Positions 25,539 through 31,295 of a stretch of DNA of 31,295 bases are shown here, one piece after another (the stretch's first letter is position 1; each line of letters starts with the position of its first letter). Made by a program: the position numbers and the translations under genes. This DNA is from JANRKN01 sp033763435 (GTDB lineage Bacteria > Planctomycetota > Phycisphaerae > Phycisphaerales > UBA1924). The notes beneath the pieces were generated by a model. It was given only the letters and a program-made list of their open reading frames with translations. It was not told the origin of the DNA and searched no databases. The stretch lies in NCBI GenBank assembly GCA_033763435.1, contig JANRKN010000045.1, positions 1 through 31,295 of the forward strand. Direction: 5' to 3'.

Positions 25539-27005
25539 ATGCCCGGCCCACGCCCACCTTCCGCATCCTCGGCCCGCAAGGCCCTCAGCAACCCGCTCTG
25601 GGCGGGTGTGGCCTCCGTCTGGACCCTCGCGATCCTCGGATGGGTCCTCGTCGCGCAGGGCATCGACTCGGGAATCCTGCTCACGGCCCTGGGCTTGGGC
25701 GCGGTCACGCTCACGCTCCTGCTCTTCACCGTCGCGCGCTGGGCCTGGGCGCGTCGGCTCGACAGCATCGCGCAGCGCACGCTCGACCTCGCCTCGGCCG
25801 TCGAGGGCAAATTCCTCGCGCCCGAGCCCAACAGCGACCCGGTCGAAACGATCGAAGCGGGCGTCGGCGCACTCGAATCGCGGGTGCAGGAGCGGCTTGC
25901 CGGCCTTCGGGCGCTGACCGACCAGCTCCGCGCGATGCTGGACGTCGTCGATGAGCCGGTGGTCGTGACCGACGCCTCGGGGGCGGTCAGGCTGGTGAAC
26001 CAGGCCGCGGCCGAGCTGCTGGGCCAGGCCGAGGCCAAGCTCACGGGCCGGCCTCTGGAGACGGTTTTCACGCAGTCGGACCTGCTCGAGCTGTTTGCCG
26101 CGGCGCGCGAAGGCGAAACCCGGCGCGGGCAGGTGCGGATCACGCGCCAGTCCGTCGCGCGGACGTACCAGGTCTCCGCGGCGCCCGTCCGCGCGGGGGG
26201 CCTGCTCGCGGGCGTCGCGATCACCCTGCGCGACGTGTCGGAGCTCGCGACCGCGCTCGCCCGCCAGACCGACTTTGTCGCCAACGCCTCGCACGAGCTG
26301 CGGACGCCCCTCGCGGCGATCAAGGGCGCGGCGGAGACCCTTGCCGAGGCGACCGACGACCCCGGCATGGTCACGCGCCTCACACGCATGATCGCGACCA
26401 ACGCCCAGCGCCTCGAGGACCTTGCGGGCGACCTGCTCGAGCTGAATCGCCTCGACGCCGGGCTCGCGGGCGCCTCGCAGGAGATCAAGGCCGTGAGGCT
26501 CCGCGAGCTGATCGACCCGATCGTCGAGACCTTCGGCGCGGTCGCGGCCGAGCGGCAGGTGCGGATCGTGACCGAGATCGACGCGGGCGCGGAGGTCATT
26601 CGCACCTCGCCCCGGCTTCTGGGGCTGGTGCTGCGGAACCTGGTCGACAACGCGACCAAGTTCGCCTCGCCTCAGACGGATGTGAAGGTGATCGTTCAGG
26701 CGGGCGAGGCGCCGGCGGGCGGGCTGAGGCCGTGCCGGATCCGCGTGGCGGACCGGGGCGTGGGCATTCCGCTCGCGAGCCAGCCGCGGATCTTCGATCG
26801 GTTCTATCAGGTGGATCCGTCGCGCGCGGGCGACCCGGCCCGGCGCGGGTCGGGGCTGGGTTTGGCGATTGCCAAGCACGCGGTGCTGGCGCTGGGCGGC
26901 AAGATCGGCGTCGAGAGCGTCTGGCAGGTCGGGACGACGATGACCGTCGACCTGCCGGGGTGTTTGGAGAGCGCGATCAGCCCGCCCGGTCCGAACGGTC
27001 GATGA
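25539..27005 (+). CDS. PhoR-type sensor histidine kinase
   Basis: 488 aa. Two membrane helices (about 21-39 and 45-66) separated by only a few residues, so there is almost no external sensor, as in PhoR. A helical linker leads to a PAS domain (about 126-235), then the HisKA dimerisation domain with H252 in NASHELRTPLAAIKG and an ATPase domain with LVDNATKF (N box), DRGVGIP (G1), IFDRFYQVD (F box) and GSGLGLAIAKH (G2). All catalytic motifs are intact. It should phosphorylate the adjacent regulator. The architecture TM-TM-PAS-HisKA-HATPase is that of phosphate sensors that listen to the Pst transporter through PhoU; no pst or phoU genes are in this window. Its last 29 nt overlap the 3' end of aat on the other strand. 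Confidence 0.9.
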   Translation: MPGPRPPSASSARKALSNPLWAGVASVWTLAILGWVLVAQGIDSGILLTALGLGAVTLTLLLFTVARWAWARRLDSIAQRTLDLASAVEGKFLAPEPNSDPVETIEAGVGALESRVQERLAGLRALTDQLRAMLDVVDEPVVVTDASGAVRLVNQAAAELLGQAEAKLTGRPLETVFTQSDLLELFAAAREGETRRGQVRITRQSVARTYQVSAAPVRAGGLLAGVAITLRDVSELATALARQTDFVANASHELRTPLAAIKGAAETLAEATDDPGMVTRLTRMIATNAQRLEDLAGDLLELNRLDAGLAGASQEIKAVRLRELIDPIVETFGAVAAERQVRIVTEIDAGAEVIRTSPRLLGLVLRNLVDNATKFASPQTDVKVIVQAGEAPAGGLRPCRIRVADRGVGIPLASQPRIFDRFYQVDPSRAGDPARRGSGLGLAIAKHAVLALGGKIGVESVWQVGTTMTVDLPGCLESAISPPGPNGR

Positions 27006-27708
27006 ACGGCAGCCACGCCCGCTCGTGCTCGGGCCCGGCGTGCTCGGTGAGCAGCTTCTGATAGTGGTCGGTGCCGACGAGCGTTGCCCCGAACTGGTCG
27101 GTGTGGTGGTTGGGCATCTGGGCATCGAGCACGGCAAAGCCGCGGGCGCGCAAGTGGCTCACCAAGTGCACGAGGCAGACCTTCGAGGCGTCGGTCCCAC
27201 CCCGGTCGGGCTGGCTGAACATCGACTCGCCGCAGAACACGCGCCCGATCGCGAGGCCATAGAGCCCGCCGACGAGCTCCGGGCCCGCGGGGGTGTCGAG
27301 CCAGGCCTCGACCGAGTGCGCGTGGCCCGCGGCATGGAAGAGCTCGAACAGCGCGATGATCTCGGGGTGGAGCCACGTGCCGTCGGCGTAGCTGCGGGGC
27401 CCGGCGCAGGCCCGAATGACCCGCCCGAAGGCGTGGTCGGTGGTGACGCGGAAGACCTGCTTTCGGACCTTGGCCCGCAGGGAGCGCGAGGTGCGGAAGC
27501 CGTCGAGCGGGATCAGCGCCCGCTCGTGAGGCTGGACCCACTGGACGCCCGGCTGCTTGGGGTCGTCCAGGTCCATCGGGAACCAGCCCTGGCGATAAAG
27601 GTTCAGGGCCTGATCGACCACGGCGCGAAGGTCGGCGGGCAGCCCCCGGCCCCGGCGGGGGCGGGCGCCAGCGTCTGATGAGGATGGGGGTTCGCCCGCG
27701 GGGCCCAT
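26977..27708 (-). CDS. aat: Leucyl/phenylalanyl-tRNA--protein transferase
   Basis: 243 aa, close to the usual 230-240. Transfers Leu or Phe from tRNA to N-terminal Arg or Lys of proteins, marking them for ClpS-ClpAP degradation. Family blocks seen: YRQGWFPM near the N-terminus, the WVQPHERALIPLD region, RSLRAKVRK, AYADG-like RSYADGTWL, HSVEAWLD, GLYGLAIGRVFCGESMFS, ASKVCLVHLVSHLRARGFAVLDAQMPNHH and LGT-like VGTDHYQKLL. The start chosen is ATG 27708: AATAGT ends 6 nt upstream, with no true Shine-Dalgarno, and the nine extra codons from ATG 27735 would cover this promoter. It is divergent from the SHOCT-like gene cluster and convergent with the kinase gene, with overlapping 3' ends. Confidence 0.9.
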   Translation of the reverse strand: MGPAGEPPSSSDAGARPRRGRGLPADLRAVVDQALNLYRQGWFPMDLDDPKQPGVQWVQPHERALIPLDGFRTSRSLRAKVRKQVFRVTTDHAFGRVIRACAGPRSYADGTWLHPEIIALFELFHAAGHAHSVEAWLDTPAGPELVGGLYGLAIGRVFCGESMFSQPDRGGTDASKVCLVHLVSHLRARGFAVLDAQMPNHHTDQFGATLVGTDHYQKLLTEHAGPEHERAWLPFIDRSDRAG

Positions 27709-27714
27709 TCCTTT

Positions 27715-27720
27715 ACTATT
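27715..27720 (-). promoter_or_regulatory. -10 box for aat
   Basis: On the minus strand AATAGT ends 6 nt before the ATG at 27708 (intervening AAAGGA). It fits the leaderless pattern seen at several other genes here. No -35 box was identified. Confidence 0.4.
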
Positions 27721-27826
27721 GGGCGGCCAAGGCACGCGCGGCAGAGGGGGCGAAACGCGGCGGGGCGAACTCCGAACAAGCCTGGGCCGGAGTGTTCAAT
27801 CCGGGGCGGTTGAAAGGATGGCGCGG

Positions 27827-28096
27827 ATGTGGACGATGCTGGCGCAGGCGATGCCGATGGTGCCCTCTGAGGGCCCCGTGATCTCGCGCGTGGCTTTGAC
27901 CGAGCCGGTGATCGTGACGATCGTGATCGCCGGGGCGATCGTGCTGATGTCGATCGCCAAGGCGGTCGCGGGCACGTTCCGTCACGCGGCGCGCGAGCGG
28001 ACACGGCGTGAGATCGCGGCGTACATCGCCGAGGGCTCGATGAGCCCTGAGCAGGGCGAGCGGCTTCTGCGGATCGACCCCTCGGAGAAGGCCTGA
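27827..28096 (+). CDS. Small membrane protein with SHOCT-like motif, first of three
   Basis: 89 aa. One membrane helix (PVIVTIVIAGAIVLMSIA, about residues 26-45) followed by a basic cytoplasmic tail holding the motif RRE-I-AAYIAEGSM-S-PEQGERLL. The motif resembles SHOCT-like helices (short, often C-terminal, linking a membrane anchor to oligomerisation) and the N-terminal helix pair of LiaX/YvlB-type proteins. The start is uncertain: ATG 27827 has AAAGG about 9 nt upstream, while ATG 27818 directly abuts it. The frame is open back to 27719. The next gene starts 3 nt after its stop, so the two are surely co-transcribed. Function is unknown. Confidence 0.75.
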   Translation: MWTMLAQAMPMVPSEGPVISRVALTEPVIVTIVIAGAIVLMSIAKAVAGTFRHAARERTRREIAAYIAEGSMSPEQGERLLRIDPSEKA

Positions 28097-28099
28097 ACC

Positions 28100-28357
28100 A
28101 TGAACGATGCACCGGTCGAGGTTGTGCTGGGGCTGGGCTTGCCGCTGGTGTTTCTCGTCGCGGCGACGATCATCACGGTGGTCTCGGTCGTGAGCGTCAA
28201 CGGGCGCAAGCGCCGGGAGCGCGAGGCGATCGAGGAATCCCGGCGCGAGCTGGCGGCGTATGTCGCCGAGGGCTCGATGACGCCGCAGGATGCCGAGCGG
28301 CTCCTCAACGCCGGGCCCGTGACGGGCTGGCAGGCGAACTTCAGGCCCAAGGCCTGA
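28100..28357 (+). CDS. Small membrane protein with SHOCT-like motif, second of three
   Basis: 85 aa. The N-terminus is outside or periplasmic, then one membrane helix (about residues 10-33, VFLVAATIITVVSVVSV), a basic stop-transfer stretch GRKRRERE and the motif RRE-L-AAYVAEGSM-T-PQDAERLL in the cytoplasmic tail. It has the same architecture as the preceding and following proteins. A GGAGAAGG sequence (28084-28091) lies 8 nt before the ATG. The tail ends shortly after the motif with WQANFRPKA. It sits in the middle of the tandem set and is probably a diverged duplicate. Such proteins might interact with each other through the shared helix pair; that is inference. Confidence 0.82.
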   Translation: MNDAPVEVVLGLGLPLVFLVAATIITVVSVVSVNGRKRREREAIEESRRELAAYVAEGSMTPQDAERLLNAGPVTGWQANFRPKA

Positions 28358-28427
28358 GGCGGGCGCGCAAACACGCGGAGTGGGTGAGACTTTCGGGCGG
28401 GTGTGAAGGTTGATGGAGGGCTCAGGC

Positions 28428-28769
28428 ATGTTGCTTCTTGCGGACATTCCGGAGAACGTCGCGATCTTGTGCGTCGTGATCCTGGTGGTCATCTTTATCT
28501 ACACGTTTGCGGCGAAGGTTGTGGATAGCCGACGGCGCGTGAAGGAAACGGCCGAGCGCGAGCAGACGCGGCGCGAGGTCGCGGCGTATATCGCCGAGGG
28601 GAGCATGACGGCCGAGGACGGACGGAAGATCCTGGGCGACAGCGATGATCCGATGACCAGCGCGCGCAAGAAGATTGCCGAGAGCGTCGCGGAAGGCATT
28701 ATCGACGCCGAGTCGGCCAAGAAGACGCTCAAGGCGCTGGACTCGGGCGCACCGCCCGTCAAGGCCTGA
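28428..28769 (+). CDS. Small membrane protein with two SHOCT-like motifs, third of three
   Basis: 113 aa from the preferred start. One membrane helix (about residues 9-31, VAILCVVILVVIFIYTFAA), a basic segment, then the shared motif RRE-V-AAYIAEGSM-T-AEDGRKIL and a second, more diverged copy ARKKIAESVAEGI-IDAESAKKTL. The start at ATG 28428 is set by GGAGGG (28415-28420) 7 nt upstream; ATG 28413 in the same frame is an alternative with a weaker site. It lies 70 nt downstream of the second protein. Its last 11 nt overlap the 3' end of the convergent zinc-ribbon/helical-repeat gene. The doubled motif sets it apart from its two neighbours. Confidence 0.82.
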   Translation: MLLLADIPENVAILCVVILVVIFIYTFAAKVVDSRRRVKETAEREQTRREVAAYIAEGSMTAEDGRKILGDSDDPMTSARKKIAESVAEGIIDAESAKKTLKALDSGAPPVKA

Positions 28770-30651
28770 GCGCCGGCGCGGGCCTTGAGATGTCGGGTGC
28801 AGCGGGCGGGGCGGATGGGGTAGCGGCGGGCGAGGGTGGCACGGCCGCTGTGGTTGACGCGGCCGACGACTCGATGCGCCTGAGCAGCGCCCGCGCGAGC
28901 ACCCGGCCGCGCGTGTCGAGATTCTCCGAGGCCCACGCCAGCTCGGCCCGCACCCGCGGGTCGTCGGGCGCGAGGTCGGCCAGAAGCGTGAGGATGTCGC
29001 GGGTCCAGTCGGGGACGGTCTCGCGGCCGAACGCGATGAGTTCTGGAACAAACGGCGAGACGTGATCGGGGCCGAGCGTCATCAGCAGGCCCTGAAGAGT
29101 CGTCATCCCCGCGTAGCTCATTTGCCTATTCGCGGCGATGAACTGTTGAAGCTCTCGCTCGGGAAACTCGCCCTCGCCCACAAGAAGGTGGAGGACCGCC
29201 CGGGCGCCGATCCGGATGAGTTGTTGGCGTTCGAGCCGCACTTGCGCCTCAAACTCTGCGTCTTGGTTGGGCTCGATGACCGGGAGGACGACCTGGGTGT
29301 CCTCGCGCAGACGCGCGAGAAGCTCGGGCCTGCGATCGGGCGCGCGGAGCATGACGTACCACGCGCCCATGCGCGGACGCCATGGCTTTGTGCCGAGGTA
29401 GGTCTGCGTCAGTTGCTCTTGCAGGCCCGGATGAAGGTCGCGTCGCTCCCACGCAAGCTTGACCAATCCGAAGCGCGGATTGTCGGTCCCGATCAGGCGA
29501 TCAACGAACCACGCGATCAGCGCCGGGTCGGCACCGTTGCGCGCCGCGATCGGCACGAGCCACTCGGCGGTCTGAGGATTCGTCGCGGCCACGTGAAGAA
29601 GAAGCTGGAGCAGGATCGGCTCGAGCTGCTCGGGCGAGGCCTGCTTGAGCGCGTCGCGCGCGTCGATGCTGGTCACCATGTATCTATTGCGAAGCACCAG
29701 CGGGACGTCCGGTGACCACCGGTCGAGCGGGCGCCCGGTCTGGACTCGTGACCGGATGACTCCGCCAAGGTGGTCGGACGTGTACGCAGGTGCCCTCATC
29801 AGTCGGTCGAGCTGCTCGGGCGTCCATCCGTCGTAGCCGACGGCGAGATGCCATGTCCACACGTCCGTGGCGGCCTCGGCAACGACGCGCTCGAAGATGT
29901 CCGACGGGATCTGCTTCGGCCGGGGCCCGGCTTCGAGGAGTGTGCCGATCGCCAGCACTCCGATCTTCGGATCGTGTGTGAGGCGCATGATCCGATCCAA
30001 CGACTCAGGGTCGATCGTGCGCGACTCGCCGAGCGATCGCAGAGCGTTCTCTCGCACCACGATGCTGTTCGACGTATCGCTGGCGATGCTGAGCAGTTGC
30101 GCGTTCGCCCGACCAAAGTTCCGCGCGCGGAAAACCCACTGGAGCGCGGGGGCCAGCGCATCCTGGCGCGCAGTGTCTGGCTCAAATCGCACACGTCGGG
30201 GCAGAGCCCAGAGCAGCAGGTCTCGCTCGAACGCCGGGCTGGGATCGAAAAGGGCCTTGTGAATCGGATAGTGATCCCACGCCTTCACCCCCGGCGGCCA
30301 ATCGCGCTTCCAGAGGATCGACGCGGTCCAGATCCAGCGCGGGCCTTTGGCCCAGTCGTACCGCTGATACTCCGGCCCCAGAAAGACGCATGCCGCGGCG
30401 AGCAGGCCAATGAGCCCCAGCGCGAGGCGCCGTTTGCGCCAGCGCGTGCGGAGGAGCCTGTGCTCGTTCTTGGCGGCGCGGCCACACTCCGGGCAGGTGA
30501 GGCCCGGCACGCCGTCCATGCCGTACCAGCAGCGCGGGCAACGCCGTCGGCCTTTGGAGCGATCAATGACGCGCGACCGCACGAGCCACACCAGCACGAT
30601 GATCGCGAGGATCACCCCGCCCGCCCGGAAGATCAGGTCCAGTGCCTGCAT
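28759..30651 (-). CDS. Large membrane protein with N-terminal zinc ribbon and helical repeats
   Basis: 630 aa, no named family. A first membrane helix (about residues 10-24) is followed by a cytoplasmic four-cysteine ribbon (CPRC 38-41, CPEC 53-56), a basic stretch and a second helix (about 76-92). The remaining 530 residues are extracytoplasmic and mostly helical. Several segments have HEAT-like character (VRENALRSLGES, HDPKIGVLAIGTLLEAG, DDPRVRAELAWASENL), suggesting an alpha-solenoid used for protein binding. It ends in a Pro/Ala-rich tail. The ribbon is the same type found at the C-terminus of the protein at 6423-7187, but here it lies between the helices. The start is preceded by an extended -10 element (TGTTATGCT) and no Shine-Dalgarno. 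It starts 23 nt after the debranching-enzyme-like gene on the same strand. Confidence 0.78.
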   Translation of the reverse strand: MQALDLIFRAGGVILAIIVLVWLVRSRVIDRSKGRRRCPRCWYGMDGVPGLTCPECGRAAKNEHRLLRTRWRKRRLALGLIGLLAAACVFLGPEYQRYDWAKGPRWIWTASILWKRDWPPGVKAWDHYPIHKALFDPSPAFERDLLLWALPRRVRFEPDTARQDALAPALQWVFRARNFGRANAQLLSIASDTSNSIVVRENALRSLGESRTIDPESLDRIMRLTHDPKIGVLAIGTLLEAGPRPKQIPSDIFERVVAEAATDVWTWHLAVGYDGWTPEQLDRLMRAPAYTSDHLGGVIRSRVQTGRPLDRWSPDVPLVLRNRYMVTSIDARDALKQASPEQLEPILLQLLLHVAATNPQTAEWLVPIAARNGADPALIAWFVDRLIGTDNPRFGLVKLAWERRDLHPGLQEQLTQTYLGTKPWRPRMGAWYVMLRAPDRRPELLARLREDTQVVLPVIEPNQDAEFEAQVRLERQQLIRIGARAVLHLLVGEGEFPERELQQFIAANRQMSYAGMTTLQGLLMTLGPDHVSPFVPELIAFGRETVPDWTRDILTLLADLAPDDPRVRAELAWASENLDTRGRVLARALLRRIESSAASTTAAVPPSPAATPSAPPAAPDISRPAPALRP

Positions 30652-30657
30652 TGCCCC

Positions 30658-30663
30658 AGCATA
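30658..30663 (-). promoter_or_regulatory. -10 box for the zinc-ribbon/helical-repeat gene
   Basis: On the minus strand TATGCT, preceded by TGT (extended -10), ends 6 nt before the ATG at 30651. It sits in the 23-nt gap after the upstream gene, so the gene can be transcribed on its own, probably as a leaderless message. Confidence 0.4.
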
Positions 30664-30674
30664 ACACCGGCCTA

Positions 30675-31295
30675 TTACGCCCGCACGGGCTTACCCGCGG
30701 GCTGCTTGCTTTCGATCGCCGGCGTGGCCGTCCCGATCGGACCGGCCTGGCGGACAGTCCCCGACGCCCGGATCAGCGAGAGCGCCCGCAGGCACTCTGC
30801 GACCGACCAGGCCTGGGCCATGCACCCATCCGCGCGGCGGGGCGAGTCGGCGGCGGGTTCGTCGCCATCGAACACCTCGGCGATCGTCCCGACCGACCTC
30901 GGCACGCCCGTGCGCGAGGGGCCTGAGCCTTCCTTCGGCGCGGGCAGCCCCCGCACGAGCCCGATCAGGCCCGACAGGTCCCGCAGCGCCTGAGCGCGCG
31001 AGGCCTCCGAGAAGCCCTCGGCACGCAGCGAGGCCTCGATGAACGGGCCGATGAGCCAAGGCCAGACGGTGCCGTTGTGGTACGCCCCGTCGCGATGGAA
31101 CAGATCGCCCTCAAAGCGGCTGACATAGCGCGGGTCGGCCGGGTCGAGCGTCCTCAGGCCCACGGGCGTGAGCAGCTTGCTCCGCACGCAGGCGACGACG
31201 CTCTTCTGCTGCTCGGGCGTGAGGGCCGAGTGGGGCAGCGCGACGGCGAAGATCTGGTTGGGGCGGATCTCGGGCACCGCGCGCCACTTGCCCGC
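30675..31295 (-). CDS. Glycogen-debranching-type amylo-alpha-1,6-glucosidase, C-terminal part
   Basis: About 206 residues of the C-terminal region; the gene runs off the right edge, so the start is not seen. The (alpha/alpha)6-barrel family is recognised from RPNQIFAVALPHSAL, the segment LLTPVGLRTLDPADPRY, FHRDGAYHNGTVWPWLIGPFIEA and GTIAEVFDGDEP, followed by GCMAQAWSVAECLRAL. These blocks are typical of the C-terminal catalytic domain of bacterial glycogen-debranching amylo-alpha-1,6-glucosidases, which remove branch-point glucose. The block GAYHNGTVWPW lies in the barrel core, and the Glu in IAEVFDG is a probable active-site residue. It suggests glycogen storage. The gene ends with a short Lys/Pro tail and is followed after 23 nt by the zinc-ribbon/helical-repeat gene. 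Confidence 0.85.
   Translation of the reverse strand, partial: AGKWRAVPEIRPNQIFAVALPHSALTPEQQKSVVACVRSKLLTPVGLRTLDPADPRYVSRFEGDLFHRDGAYHNGTVWPWLIGPFIEASLRAEGFSEASRAQALRDLSGLIGLVRGLPAPKEGSGPSRTGVPRSVGTIAEVFDGDEPAADSPRRADGCMAQAWSVAECLRALSLIRASGTVRQAGPIGTATPAIESKQPAGKPVRA

Overview
The window is about 31 kb of very GC-rich bacterial chromosome and reads as a planctomycete, most likely of the class Phycisphaerae. The case rests on four things: two membrane proteins carry the short CPRC(x)n-CPECG zinc ribbon common in that group; the gene order is loose and housekeeping genes (folC, thrC, argS, aat) sit among lineage-specific hypotheticals; outer-membrane functions are present (LpxL-type acyltransferase, phosphate-type porin, Deg proteases); and the spacers hold multi-hairpin intergenic cassettes. 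This assignment is inference from content, since no rRNA is present. No phage, transposase, integrase, CRISPR array or rRNA was seen. The window looks like ordinary chromosome with lineage-specific extras.

Layout. 1-544: multi-hairpin repeat cassette (copy A). 545-1885 (-): folC, with an in-frame TAG separating it from an upstream 23-codon frame that has a good promoter. 2018-2496: divergent spacer with dense G-tracts. 2497-5937 (+): a membrane-anchored coiled-coil protein with a BRCT-like C-terminus, an LpxL/HtrB-type acyltransferase, a stand-alone receiver protein and a small hypothetical. 5940-6320: second cassette (copy B). 6423-8767 (+): a zinc-ribbon membrane protein and threonine synthase. 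8869-8939 (-): tRNA-Gln(CUG) with promoter and terminator. 9192-14382 (+): a Deg-type protease with four PDZ-like segments, a catalytically dead protease-like paralogue, and a DUF885 metallopeptidase-like protein. 14386-14721 (-): small Pro/Ala-rich protein. 14973-22504 (+): an orphan sugar-type ABC ATPase, a secreted hypothetical, a family 2 glycosyltransferase, a BshC-like protein overlapping a BtuF-like lipoprotein, and argS. 22508-22664: a long imperfect inverted repeat and a porin terminator.

22698-24080 (-): OprO/OprP-type porin, divergent across a 690-bp regulatory region from a PhoB-type regulator and PhoR-type kinase (24772-27005, +). This arrangement suggests a phosphate-starvation module. 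aat (-) follows, its 3' end overlapping the kinase gene. Then come three consecutive small membrane proteins (27827-28769, +) that share one SHOCT-like cytoplasmic motif. A large zinc-ribbon and helical-repeat membrane protein (-) follows, and the window ends inside a glycogen-debranching-type gene (-).

Two kinds of gene start recur. Many genes have clear Shine-Dalgarno sequences. Others (folC leader, receiver, thrC, DUF885, aat, zinc-ribbon/helical-repeat protein) have no Shine-Dalgarno but a -10-like hexamer 5-8 nt before the start codon, as expected for leaderless mRNAs. The strongest leads for novelty are the tandem SHOCT-like trio, the active/dead protease pair, the membrane-bound BRCT-like protein, the two hairpin cassettes and the interrupted folC leader.
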